In this document: positions 25,024 through 34,610 of the stretch, in pieces
Layout of the letters: every line of letters starts with the position of its first letter
Numbering within the stretch: the first letter of the stretch is position 1
From: Halorhabdus tiamatea SARL4B
GTDB lineage: Archaea; Halobacteriota; Halobacteria; Halobacteriales; Haloarculaceae
Assembly: GCF_000470655.1 (NCBI RefSeq)
Contig: NC_021921.1
Span: forward strand, 1,736,001 to 1,800,000
DNA length: 64,000 nt
Direction: 5' to 3'
Made by a program: the position numbers and the translations under genes
The notes under the pieces: generated by a model
What the model was told of the DNA's origin: nothing
The model's input: the letters and a program-made list of their open reading frames with translations, nothing else
The model's database searches: none

Positions 25024-26823
25024 ATGCCTTCTGACCTTACTGAAGTACTGCAGCTGGTCCGGTCTCTCGAGTCCGAGGGCGAGGGAGAAACCACCCTGAC
25101 CGACATCGGATTCACCGTAACAGCATCGGATCTTGACAGAGACAAACTCTTCGATGTGATTGAGGCCGTCCACACTCACCCGGAGTGGTTTACTGATTTC
25201 GAGCTCCGAACCGATAGCCCGACGATTCGACTCTTTGGAAAAAGTGGGACGGGCGTCGTGACGCACAGTGATGGATTCGAAGAACTCGCCGAATTAGACT
25301 TATCTACCAACCACGACCGGTCCGAGCGAGGGTTCAATAACTACCGTGATTCAAATATCGAGCGAGCAGTCGAGTTCGTTCACACACTCGTCGACGGTCT
25401 CCACACCAATGACGGTCACAGCGTCACGCTAACCGGAATTGTTGATAAATCGACTATTGAAGATGAGCTGATCTCGACGTTTCCGAGCGTCCTTCAGAGT
25501 GAGATCGACGTGTTCCTCTGGCCCGATCCAGACACGCTTGGCCAGTGGGTGGAGAGCAAGTCGATAGCTGATGTAATTGATGCGTTCTTTGCGTTCGAGA
25601 AACTGCCGGTATTCGTCTTTGAAAGCAGTTTTAGCTCTATTTTCGATGCTTCGGTTGTCACCACATTAGAGGATGTAGACGAGTTGGAGGGTCAGGAACT
25701 CGCTGATAGCCGTGACCAGTATCAGGAAGCCATGCAGCGGGCCCGTAAGAGCACCGTTTGGCACGATGACCTGTCTCCAGTTCCTCCTGCTGCTGTCATC
25801 CCGGTCCGAGACGTGATTCCTGGCTTCCAGCCCGTGCTGGTGTACAGCATTTACGGGGTGTTCTCATCGGCAGTCGAAGTAAAGAACGGAGCGATAGAGT
25901 TCACCGTCACCTCAGAGCCGACGACCTTTACAAAACAGGTGGACCCTCACGATGCGAGCCGCGACCACGATTTAGCCGAAATCGAAGGACTCGTACGTGC
26001 ATACGAGATCTACGCGGAACACGAAGACAAAGCAGCGTTCCGGGATTTTTGGCGACTCGCGATAGCCAACACCTGCGACGATCTGCTCGATTTGCCGGAA
26101 CACGTTGAGGAGGTACGGGAGTACTACGAGGATCTGCAGGTAGATGCTATTGAAGAGAACTTCGACGATTTGAGCGACGCAATCCAGCAGATTAACTCCT
26201 TCATGACCGGGCTGACGAGTCGTGTCTCCAATGCGGCCACACAGCTCTCCCGGCAGATCCAGACGCTGTTGTTCACGCTCATCGGGACCATCGTGGCGAA
26301 CCTCTTTCTCGTTCTCCGCTGGAACAACGTGACCTATGTACCACCGTTCAGCCTGTTCATCGTCGTTGTTCTGGTCGGGATCTATTTCCCGTTAATCCAG
26401 GATCGAATCGAAGACCTGACTGGACTTCGGGAAGAGGTTAAGAAGGACTACGAGATGTATGAGGCCGAAATCCGCCGTTTTAGCGAGCAGATATTCGACT
26501 TCGAGGAGTTGGAGGGGCGGAAGGACTCCTATATTTGTATGGCGAAAAAGAAAGAAAAGTGGGCGCAGGAGCGACTAGCCCTGATATTCCGGTTACTGAT
26601 GGTTACGTGGGCTGGGCTAGCTATCTGGTCCTTTGTTGGTTACCCGGTTGCCAGTATGCAGACTACCGTAGGCGCTGCATCCTTGATCGGCTTGATCGGT
26701 ATCTGGCAGTACCACGGTGAAAAGGAGTATTTCGACTACCAGTACATGATTGGGTGCGTAACGGCTGGATTCGGTGTGTTGGGGCTACGCTTCCTGGTTG
26801 AAACGTCACTCTGGACCTTCTAA
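25024..26823 (+). CDS. hypothetical multi-pass membrane protein (599 aa)
   Basis: The N-terminal 400 residues are soluble and acidic (MPSDLTEVLQLVRSLESEG). A coiled-coil like stretch (about 375-415, VDAIEENFDDLSDAIQQINS) leads into hydrophobic helices at about 415-435 (LLFTLIGTIVANLFLVL), 440-460 (SLFIVVVLVGIYFPLI), 520-540, 545-562 and 575-590. The C-terminal membrane block with a cytosolic sensor-like region is the layout of abortive-infection effectors that disrupt membranes. No known domain is recognised. It is the second gene of the operon beginning at 24052. Confidence 0.75.
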   Translation: MPSDLTEVLQLVRSLESEGEGETTLTDIGFTVTASDLDRDKLFDVIEAVHTHPEWFTDFELRTDSPTIRLFGKSGTGVVTHSDGFEELAELDLSTNHDRSERGFNNYRDSNIERAVEFVHTLVDGLHTNDGHSVTLTGIVDKSTIEDELISTFPSVLQSEIDVFLWPDPDTLGQWVESKSIADVIDAFFAFEKLPVFVFESSFSSIFDASVVTTLEDVDELEGQELADSRDQYQEAMQRARKSTVWHDDLSPVPPAAVIPVRDVIPGFQPVLVYSIYGVFSSAVEVKNGAIEFTVTSEPTTFTKQVDPHDASRDHDLAEIEGLVRAYEIYAEHEDKAAFRDFWRLAIANTCDDLLDLPEHVEEVREYYEDLQVDAIEENFDDLSDAIQQINSFMTGLTSRVSNAATQLSRQIQTLLFTLIGTIVANLFLVLRWNNVTYVPPFSLFIVVVLVGIYFPLIQDRIEDLTGLREEVKKDYEMYEAEIRRFSEQIFDFEELEGRKDSYICMAKKKEKWAQERLALIFRLLMVTWAGLAIWSFVGYPVASMQTTVGAASLIGLIGIWQYHGEKEYFDYQYMIGCVTAGFGVLGLRFLVETSLWTF

Positions 26824-26866
26824 CGAGTTCCAGATAGATGACGCTGTTGAGCCTCGGCTTGTCGAG

Positions 26867-27339
26867 TTACAACTGTTCGGGGAACCAAAGCCGAAGTTCG
26901 CCTTCAGCGATGTCCGGCTCCGATGCATGCACCAAGTCCTGCAACGCCCGGCCTTCCTGGTCAGCGGCCTCATAGGAGTCGTCGCCGAGGTCGCCACGGA
27001 TCGTTTCCTCGTCGGCCGACACTGGCTCCGTATCCCCAGCGGTGTCGCGCAGCTGTGATGCTGCATCCCCCTAGACATCACCGTCGCGTGGATCTTACTC
27101 TCCGCGATGTAGTCGACCAGCGGCTCAAAGACATCTTTCCCGCTGTGCTCGTCGTATTGCTCTTCCACCAGTCCCCGGCTCGGCGTCACCGTCCGGAACT
27201 GTTCGATCGAAAGCCCCGCTTCCATGACGCAGCGAAACACCTCGCTGGTCAAGTCACGCTCCACCACGTCCGGCTTCACCAGCAGCCGAGACCGTTCGGG
27301 GATATCATTGTTACGGGCTCCAAAACGTAGAAATTCTGG
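26867..27339 (-). pseudogene. nucleoside-diphosphate-kinase-like gene with frameshift in a C5 run
   Basis: The first part reads SRLLVKPDVVERDLTSEVF and continues to YIAESKIHATVMSRG, matching the Ndk N-terminal half (VKPDxVxRGL). The rest, ASQLRDTAGDTEPVSADEET to the end LRLWFPEQL, matches the Ndk C-terminal half, including IRGDLGDDSYEAA and the active-site-type LVHASEP. The two halves are in different frames, separated at the five-C run 27067-27071; one additional base would restore the frame. No start codon is found at the 5' end. It is either a real inactivated gene or a sequencing error in the homopolymer. Confidence 0.75.
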
Positions 27340-27491
27340 CTAGTGCTAAAATAGTGACCGAATTGCTTCCGGAATAACTCAATTTGATGATCCCATAACC
27401 ACCCCATTACGATAATGTCCGGCGATTTTGTTTGTGAAAGCATCGTCCTTCCGGGAACTTCCGGAAAACCCTCTAATTCTGGAAAGTGCCT

Positions 27492-30400
27492 CTACTCTGC
27501 AGCTGGAAGTTGGGATAACCAGTTCAGGACAGTTTGCTCTGCATCGTCGATATCTGAGACCGAGTTCGTCCCACCGAGGAGATTTTTCACACTCTCACTC
27601 GTTACAGCTGGTTCTACAACCGTCGCTTGTTTGGCTTCGGCGACCTGACTACTTCGGGTAACAGACGATCCACTCTCTCCACGCTGACCACAGACGAACT
27701 CCACATTATCGACTTCTGCTGGAGCTGCTTCGCGGACGAGCGCTTCGAATAGTGGATCTCCAGGTAGGAGCAGCCGAATCGACGGGAACTGCTCAGCAAT
27801 CTCTGGGTTGAACGTCACAACAACACCGCTACCCCCTCCAAGCTCTGCCTGAGCTGTCTCTCCGAGCGAATCCGGCATTGCTACTGCATCTTCCTCCGGC
27901 AGTTCCAGAACGTATGCATCGTCGACGATATCTTCGAAGTCGTCGGCGCGGTCATGGTTCCGGAGGGCGGTAAACGACCATTCTGTCTCTTCGAGGCGGT
28001 CGCTTTGCGTAAGTTGTGTCTCGATCGTCTCTAAGCTCACCAACGGTTCATACGACCGATCACCGGTCCCGATCTCATCGAATGCGGGATAGCAATAGGG
28101 TTCCCACCCGTCAAGTCCGGAACTCTCGATTATCGCCTCTCTCGTCGATACCTCTTCTGGCTCACCTGCTAGCCCGGTCTCCTCGGCATTCTCCTGGGCA
28201 CGTTTTGCCCGTGAGTCCGCTTCTTCGACGACTTGCTCACTTGCATCTCTGGTGTCATCTGACCCGGAACTACCCATAACGGCGTCTTTGATGTCCTGCT
28301 CGATGCTGTTCAGTACCGGACGCATCGGTCCAACCACGTTCTCGAACAGCTGTAGCCGTCCCTCCAGTTCCTCGTAGATGTCGCCGTCGATGCTGTCCTT
28401 GTAGGCGTAGTTGATGACCTTCACGACCTCGTTCTTCTGGCCAATACGGTCGATTCGACCGATGCGTTGTTCAACCCGCATCGGATTCCACGGCAAATCG
28501 AAATTGATCAGCGCATCCGCAGTTTGGAGGTTTAACCCCTCACTCGCGCTATCTGTACAGATCAGGATATTGGTATCCCCGTCAGTGAAATCGCGCTTGA
28601 TCGCCTCTTTACCGACGTTCACCCACTCTCCGGTTGTTTCGTCGTACTGCATCCCGCCACCACCACTGTACGTACCGACGTTTGGATGCGTGTCTGTCAG
28701 CGTCTCACGGATATGCTCGAGGGTGTCGTGATACTGCGTGAAGATGATAATGTTATCACGGGCGCTTTGACGGAGTGAGCGAATGTCGCGGCGCAGCTGC
28801 GCTACCTTCGGGTCGGTGTGGGCTTGCCTGAGATCGTCCACGAACTCTTGGAGGGCCGTCCGCTCCGCCTGAATCACGTCGGCGGCACCACGACTACTTG
28901 GCTGATAGGCGTCGAGGGACGCTTGGCCGATCGCCTCGTCGATGGTCGCCTCCGTCACTCCGGCGTCCCTACTAAGCTCGGAGACTTCCTCGGTCATGTC
29001 CTCAACCTTCTCGTCGAGCTTCTCCATCCGGCGCTGGAGGCTCTGCTTGATGGCGTGGAGACTGCTCGTCAGGCGTTGACGATACGTAGTCATCACGAAG
29101 CCCAACGCGAGCTTCTCCTTCCCCGTCAGGACTTTCTGCGATTGCTTATACGTCTCATCAATATACTGCTCCACCTGATCGTACAGCGGGGCTGCGTCAC
29201 CCAGCTCGATACGTTTTGTCTCGACATCCCGAGTCGGAACCGTATCGTCGAGGAGCCCCAGATCCTGACACTGCTCCAAGACCGCTCGAGTATTCCGGAA
29301 GATGCGGGACTGAACCGGTGTCGCCCACTGAGAAGCTTCCACAAGTGCGCTCCACTCCGTTGGCCCACAGTCGAAAATGAGCGAGCGAGGATCGTCAAAG
29401 CGAGGGGAGGTTTCGCGCACGCCGACGAGTTTCTCGAGGGCTTTCCGCTGTTGAATTGACTCCGTGTCCGTCGCCTCGACTAGCGCCTTCGCCTGCTCGT
29501 CGTAGCCGGGATTCGACGTGAGATGTTCGTGAATGAGTTTCCCGAACCGTTCAATTCTCGGTCGGCCTTCGTCCTCCTCCAGATCGAGCTCTTTCTGGAA
29601 CTGTTGGAGAACCTGTTGCTGTCCATCGGCTATATTCTGATAGCGAGAGCCGACGGTACTGAGGCTATCTTCGAGTGCTTGCCGTGTTTCGAAGAACTCG
29701 ACGAATCGGTCCTTGTCGTCCCAACCCTCTGGAAGATCGCACAGTCGAAGGAGATCGTAGAGCTCGCCAACATTCAGCTGCATGGGCGTCGCTGTGAGAG
29801 CGTAGAGACACCGGGAGGCCTCTTCGGCCTGTCCGAGCAGGTCGTAGAGTTTCGTCTCCTCGCGAGCACTGTGTGCCTCGTCGACGACCGTGAGATCCCA
29901 CACACTCTCGTCGGTGCGTGGAGCGACGTGTTCCTGATTACCCTCGCGGCGGGCGGTATGCCACGACTCGATTACGACGGTTAGCTCATCTCTCTCTGTA
30001 ACGAACGAACCAATCGGCGTGTTCTCCCATGCGTCGGCGTCCACCGCTCCGGATGTGGGGATACGGTGATCCTCCGTGTCTCCGAGAGGACCGATCATGT
30101 AATCGCCGTCGTAGGATCGTTCGTGATAGTAGGCGTGGATATTGAAGCGGTCGAGGAGTTCGTTCTGCCACTGCTGTACCAACCCTGCAGGAACCAGAAA
30201 CAGCGCCTGCTCAGCCTCTCCGACCTGCATCAGCCGTGAGAGGGTCAGGCCTGCTTCGATGGTTTTGCCGAGGCCCACCTCGTCACAGAACAGGAGGTTG
30301 TTCGGGTAGATACTGACTGCTGTATCGGAGATCGTTCGCTGATGGGGCCAGGGGGTGACAGTACTGATTTCCTCTGCGAGATGGATTCCTCCCGGTGTGC

Positions 30401-31130
30401 GTCCGGCGACCGAGACGACGCCAGCGGTATCGTCTTCGGGCACCGTCGTCTGGGGATCGTGATTCTGGACCCGCTCGACGTGTTCCTCGAGTGTTCCATC
30501 GGTGTCCTTCCAGTCGATGAGGTCTTGGCGTGCAGCTTCGTCGAGCTCGAAGACATCGACGGAGGGGTGGAAGCCGTTCCAGAGTGCGTTGAACGTCGAG
30601 ACGTCTTCCTCGACATACTTCGCCTCGCCGCGGCTCCAGGAGCGATGAACTTTGAAGCGTTCGTAGTTGTACTGCCACGCACTGAGCGTCTCGTTGATGC
30701 TCCCCTCGAAGCTGATCTTGTTGCCCTCGCGATCGACACCGATGCCGAGCTTCGGGTGGAAGAGTCCGTCACCGCCTTTGGGGTCGCCGACCTTGATTTG
30801 GAGGTCGCCGCGATCGAGGAGGGTCGCGATGATGGTGAGCTGGGACTCAACCCACGGTTCGAGGGGTTCATCTGCGTCAGGGAACATCGCTCCCTTCTCG
30901 CGTTTCTGGAGATCGGCTCCAGCGATGACACGTACTGTTCCATCAGTCTCGAGGAGGGAGTCAACCCCTTCGAGAGCGTGCGCCAGACTACGCAGACTCA
31001 GATAGCCGGCGAGCCGGTCGTAGCGGATAACCTCGTTGAGGAATGGCCGGTAGAACGTCTCCATGAGCGTCCGGTTGGTCCGGAATTCGCTCTCGTACAC
31101 CGGCTCCCACGAGACGTTCCTGAGGGTCAT
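27492..31130 (-). CDS. PLD-domain SNF2 family helicase of the DUF499/DUF1156 cassette
   Basis: The 1212-residue protein begins with a phospholipase-D-like domain with one HxK motif (FHPKLGIG, 125-132, then FEGSINET). It continues with a SNF2 helicase: Walker A DEVGLGKTIEAG (283-294), LFLVPAGLVQQWQNELL, DEAH box VVDEAHSA (415-422), LTATPMQLN, IICTDSASEGLNLQTADALI-type motif V and RIGRIDRIGQ (motif VI). These translocate on double-stranded DNA. The C-terminal 200 residues are acidic and unassigned. Its ATG overlaps the stop of the methyltransferase gene by one base (TAATG). In such defence cassettes the helicase probably acts on DNA lacking host methylation. Confidence 0.92.
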   Translation of the reverse strand: MTLRNVSWEPVYESEFRTNRTLMETFYRPFLNEVIRYDRLAGYLSLRSLAHALEGVDSLLETDGTVRVIAGADLQKREKGAMFPDADEPLEPWVESQLTIIATLLDRGDLQIKVGDPKGGDGLFHPKLGIGVDREGNKISFEGSINETLSAWQYNYERFKVHRSWSRGEAKYVEEDVSTFNALWNGFHPSVDVFELDEAARQDLIDWKDTDGTLEEHVERVQNHDPQTTVPEDDTAGVVSVAGRTPGGIHLAEEISTVTPWPHQRTISDTAVSIYPNNLLFCDEVGLGKTIEAGLTLSRLMQVGEAEQALFLVPAGLVQQWQNELLDRFNIHAYYHERSYDGDYMIGPLGDTEDHRIPTSGAVDADAWENTPIGSFVTERDELTVVIESWHTARREGNQEHVAPRTDESVWDLTVVDEAHSAREETKLYDLLGQAEEASRCLYALTATPMQLNVGELYDLLRLCDLPEGWDDKDRFVEFFETRQALEDSLSTVGSRYQNIADGQQQVLQQFQKELDLEEDEGRPRIERFGKLIHEHLTSNPGYDEQAKALVEATDTESIQQRKALEKLVGVRETSPRFDDPRSLIFDCGPTEWSALVEASQWATPVQSRIFRNTRAVLEQCQDLGLLDDTVPTRDVETKRIELGDAAPLYDQVEQYIDETYKQSQKVLTGKEKLALGFVMTTYRQRLTSSLHAIKQSLQRRMEKLDEKVEDMTEEVSELSRDAGVTEATIDEAIGQASLDAYQPSSRGAADVIQAERTALQEFVDDLRQAHTDPKVAQLRRDIRSLRQSARDNIIIFTQYHDTLEHIRETLTDTHPNVGTYSGGGGMQYDETTGEWVNVGKEAIKRDFTDGDTNILICTDSASEGLNLQTADALINFDLPWNPMRVEQRIGRIDRIGQKNEVVKVINYAYKDSIDGDIYEELEGRLQLFENVVGPMRPVLNSIEQDIKDAVMGSSGSDDTRDASEQVVEEADSRAKRAQENAEETGLAGEPEEVSTREAIIESSGLDGWEPYCYPAFDEIGTGDRSYEPLVSLETIETQLTQSDRLEETEWSFTALRNHDRADDFEDIVDDAYVLELPEEDAVAMPDSLGETAQAELGGGSGVVVTFNPEIAEQFPSIRLLLPGDPLFEALVREAAPAEVDNVEFVCGQRGESGSSVTRSSQVAEAKQATVVEPAVTSESVKNLLGGTNSVSDIDDAEQTVLNWLSQLPAAE

Positions 31131-33985
31131 TATTGGTGATCGCTGAGCTCGGTCTGCCCCTCTTTCGTCATATCGATATGACTGAGGTTGATGTCAAGGT
31201 AATCGCCGGTCTCACCAGAGACGAGATTAACAAGAGTTTCACGCATATCAGATTCAGCGGGGAGCACTTCTAGTAGCGCGGTAACTGTCACCTCAAACTC
31301 CCGATTGGACTTGAGGTTTCGATCCGAGAGCCACTGCCAAGCTGCGCGCGCTCCCTCCCGCTCGTAGACGTGGATGGCTGAGTGGACAGCATCAATGTTG
31401 TAGGTAAACCGTGTGTCAGTCGGGTTTACCGGGTACTTCCGAGAGGACGGATTATCTGCGCTGTCGCTCTTCAGCATGACGATATCTTGGACACGATCAG
31501 TGTGGTCCTTTAGCTGGATGTCTTTGCCGCTCTTACCCCAGATTTTTGTTGAACGCTTGATGTTGTCAATATCGACGTTGGCAGCCACGCCCAGCTGTCG
31601 CGCCTCATCGTAGGGGATCGTGTCGTTCTCGTATATGAGCCAGGAGAGGATGTACCAGCGCGAAAGCGAGTCAATCTGTTCAATACCGTCCGTCTTGAGG
31701 AACCGCTCTGCGAGGACGCCAGTGACCGCCTCTCGGGCCTGACTCAGCGCCTCCCGGGGCCGGATCTCCTCGCCCTTCTTGTTCACGACGGGATACTCCT
31801 CGGCGTACTTCTGGAGCGTCGGGCCGTAGGCGGCGATGGCCGTGTCCGTCTTCGAGATGTTGTAGCCTGAATCGAGGATTTCCTCGGCTTGGTCCCGGGC
31901 CGCCTGTCGGATGTCGTCCTGGACCTCCTCCCAGAGCGTCCGTGAAGGGGATTGGGCCTCCTCTTTCCGAGCGACGAGGAAGATGGAACTGTCGGCGCTG
32001 GCCTTGCCTTGGACGCCGATCCGGTCGGACATCTCCGTCTTGATGGGGTGGGTGGCGGTGATGGTGAACCCCGCACTGATGAGCGCAGAGGTGAGGGTGT
32101 CCCACGCGTCCATCTCCCGGTGGGTGAACATGACGGTCATCACACCGCCGGGGCTGAGGAGTTCTTGCACTTCTGCGAAGATCTCCTCCATCTTGCTCTC
32201 GTAGTGTTGGTCTGCGAGATCGTCCTTCGACTGCTCGTCGTCGGCGATCTCCTCAAACCGGTACGGGTTCGCCACCGCTTCGTTGTCTTTGTCGGTGAGG
32301 TTCGATCCGTAAATCTCGGGGTGGACATCCTCCAGATACTCCTTCTGGATGACGTAGAACACGTCCGAGAGTTCCGCGTACATGATACTGCTGTAGTACG
32401 GCGGATCCACGATTGCTGCATCTACGCTTCCCGGCTCCCAGTGAGAGGTCAGATCGGCAGCATCCGAAGAGAGCACATCAGCCGGCTCCATGTCAGTCAC
32501 GTAAGAAACGAGGGTCTCATAAGAATCGATAACATGGTCGGAGTGCTTCCGATATCCTCGCCGTGGTGCAGACAAGTTGTTGTCCACAGACATTTTCTTC
32601 AGAATGAGGTTATTATCGGTGAAGAGGTGGCTACCGTAGCCGAATAGGTCTCGCCACTGGTTCAGTCGAGTGTTGTAGTTCATAGACCGGCTCGCAGACA
32701 GAGTGAGTACTGTTAGGAGGGCATTTGCCGTCTCATCATCGTACTCACTACGAATCTCTGGTTTGAACTGCTCGAATGATTTATAAAATTCGTACTGGAC
32801 TACGAGTTGCCGAGGGGTGAATATGTCTCGCCATTCTTCCATTCCATAACTACTGGGATCACTGATCCGGCTACTCACGTCAACCGGCTCACTCAGGAAG
32901 GTTAGAAGGTCAAAGTCAGATTCAACTCGCTCGGCTGCCTTTGCCATCCCCTGTTCATCAAGTTCGTTCCCTGCTCTATATTTGCGCTCTCCTGTGGCTG
33001 TTTCGTAGTTTACTCCGTATATGCTGAATTCGAAGTCTTGACTTTTGATCTTCTGCTGTACGCTTTCCTGTTGGTTGATGACCCCACAGTAAGGACACTC
33101 GGCACTTTCTCCTCGAAGAGGACCTTCATCAGGATCAAATCCGTCTGGAGAACTTTCTGCCCGAGAATACGTATAGCGAACTGCTCCATCTTCGTATACT
33201 GGTACTGTAACATCTCCACCGTCGGAGTCCTTGTTCAGCCACCACTTCGAGACGAGTGGGATCTCCCCTCCACAGGAATCACACTGGATGATGTACGTGA
33301 GGGCGGAGTTCAGGATCTGCCGGTCCGGCTCCTCCGTCGGGTAGTATGGCTCGATGTTCTCCTTGGCTGTCTCGTGGATCTTGTCTCGCCACTCCCGGAT
33401 ATCCGGGTCGAGTGAGCCGACCTTCGGCGCATACTCCAACCCCGCTTTCAGGATGAGCGACGGGACGGGGTTCAGTTCGTTGGCCTTCGCCGGGAGGCCA
33501 TAGCGGATCGCCTCGAAGGGGATGATGCCTCGGCCAGCAGTTGGGTCAAGGATCGTCGGTAACTCCCCGCCCCAAGCCTCCCGGAGCGTTCCCTGCAGCT
33601 TCTCTATCTCCGCCTTCGTGGGGGACTGCGTGTTGGGGTTCGGATAGCCGTAGTGGTCGTCGAGGGTGCCGCTCCCCTTCTCCTCGGTGAACTTGTTCTC
33701 GACGAACTCTGCGAGACCGCTGTCGAGTTCCTTCGGCCCGATCTTCATCAGCCGGAGGAGTTCGTCGGAGTCGATCTCACCTGGATACACCGATGCGAGA
33801 ACGGCAAGCCGGACTGCCGGCGTCGGCCGGGCGGCAAACCACTTGTGGAGGCTCCGGAGGGAGTGGTAGCGCCCTGACTCCATGTCTTTCTGGCTCTCGA
33901 TGTCGATTGCATTCAAGGGTAGCTTCGACTCGATGGCGACGGTATCTGGTACACCCTCTTCGTCGGTGAATGATTGCTCAGACAT
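31130..33985 (-). CDS. DUF1156 domain DNA methyltransferase
   Basis: The protein has 951 residues and starts MSEQSFTDEEGVPDTVAIES at ATG 33985. The N-terminal DUF1156 is seen as LPLNAIDIESQKD through SLRSLHKWFAARPTPAVRL. Motif I of SAM-dependent methylases is ILDPTAGRGIIPFEA (146-160), and motif IV is VDAAIVDPPYYSSIMYAE (521-538) with DPPY at 527-530, typical for N6-adenine or N4-cytosine DNA methylation. A zinc motif CDSCGG with CPYCG (235-301) lies between them. DUF1156 methylases are found in predicted restriction-like defence cassettes with DUF499 ATPases. It is 7 bases downstream of the DUF3780 gene. Confidence 0.93.
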   Translation of the reverse strand: MSEQSFTDEEGVPDTVAIESKLPLNAIDIESQKDMESGRYHSLRSLHKWFAARPTPAVRLAVLASVYPGEIDSDELLRLMKIGPKELDSGLAEFVENKFTEEKGSGTLDDHYGYPNPNTQSPTKAEIEKLQGTLREAWGGELPTILDPTAGRGIIPFEAIRYGLPAKANELNPVPSLILKAGLEYAPKVGSLDPDIREWRDKIHETAKENIEPYYPTEEPDRQILNSALTYIIQCDSCGGEIPLVSKWWLNKDSDGGDVTVPVYEDGAVRYTYSRAESSPDGFDPDEGPLRGESAECPYCGVINQQESVQQKIKSQDFEFSIYGVNYETATGERKYRAGNELDEQGMAKAAERVESDFDLLTFLSEPVDVSSRISDPSSYGMEEWRDIFTPRQLVVQYEFYKSFEQFKPEIRSEYDDETANALLTVLTLSASRSMNYNTRLNQWRDLFGYGSHLFTDNNLILKKMSVDNNLSAPRRGYRKHSDHVIDSYETLVSYVTDMEPADVLSSDAADLTSHWEPGSVDAAIVDPPYYSSIMYAELSDVFYVIQKEYLEDVHPEIYGSNLTDKDNEAVANPYRFEEIADDEQSKDDLADQHYESKMEEIFAEVQELLSPGGVMTVMFTHREMDAWDTLTSALISAGFTITATHPIKTEMSDRIGVQGKASADSSIFLVARKEEAQSPSRTLWEEVQDDIRQAARDQAEEILDSGYNISKTDTAIAAYGPTLQKYAEEYPVVNKKGEEIRPREALSQAREAVTGVLAERFLKTDGIEQIDSLSRWYILSWLIYENDTIPYDEARQLGVAANVDIDNIKRSTKIWGKSGKDIQLKDHTDRVQDIVMLKSDSADNPSSRKYPVNPTDTRFTYNIDAVHSAIHVYEREGARAAWQWLSDRNLKSNREFEVTVTALLEVLPAESDMRETLVNLVSGETGDYLDINLSHIDMTKEGQTELSDHQ

Positions 33986-33992
33986 TGGTTTA

Positions 33993-34610
33993 TTAGATAT
34001 GATCGGCGAGTAAGACGCGAAGTGCTTTCGTACCGCTTGGGGAGGACGGTGAACGAGCCTTGGCGTGCCAGTAGTAGCATTCACCCAGACTCATCTGGTC
34101 GATTCCCTTTGCGACTTCACGGAGACGGTCTCGGCGTCGCATCGGCTTCATCGCACGGAACGCGATCGAAAGCCGAACACCGGCCGCTTCGGGGAGACTC
34201 ACGCTTGCTGGATCTCCTGTACAGACGGTCTCGGGATCAATACTCAGCTCACGGAAGGTGGATTCGATGAGAAAACTCACCTCGTTGAACGCCCCGCCGC
34301 GTAACGTCGCGATACGAATCGCACACCAGTCATCCCAATCGTACGCTGCGTCCTCTGCTCCGGGGAGTTCGGACGGAGAACGGTCGCCGATAATGGCCTC
34401 CTCCAGTTCACGTACTGAGACGCTTACTGCTTTTTGCACTCTCTCGAACCGTTCTCGTCGAGCCGTCGCGATATCACGGGGTGCCAGCTCGTAGAGTGTG
34501 ATTTCGTGCTGGTCGTCGACCCGATCACGCGTCAACACGAACGTCGGCCGATTCCCGTACGCGCCGGTGGTGAAGGCGAACGAATTTCCCTCGGCGATGC
34601 CCTGGCTCAT
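33993..34610 (-). CDS. DUF3780 domain-containing protein
   Basis: The 205-residue protein starts MSQGIAEGNSFAFTTGAYGN, a compact alpha/beta protein with VLTRDRVDDQHEITLYEL and AFRAMKPMRRRDRLREVA, and ends in a basic segment. It matches the DUF3780 size and neighbourhood that accompanies DUF499 and DUF1156 proteins. The function is unknown; it is likely a structural subunit of the complex. The ATG overlaps the DUF499 stop by four bases (ATGA), so equimolar coupled synthesis is likely. Confidence 0.8.
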   Translation of the reverse strand: MSQGIAEGNSFAFTTGAYGNRPTFVLTRDRVDDQHEITLYELAPRDIATARRERFERVQKAVSVSVRELEEAIIGDRSPSELPGAEDAAYDWDDWCAIRIATLRGGAFNEVSFLIESTFRELSIDPETVCTGDPASVSLPEAAGVRLSIAFRAMKPMRRRDRLREVAKGIDQMSLGECYYWHAKARSPSSPSGTKALRVLLADHI

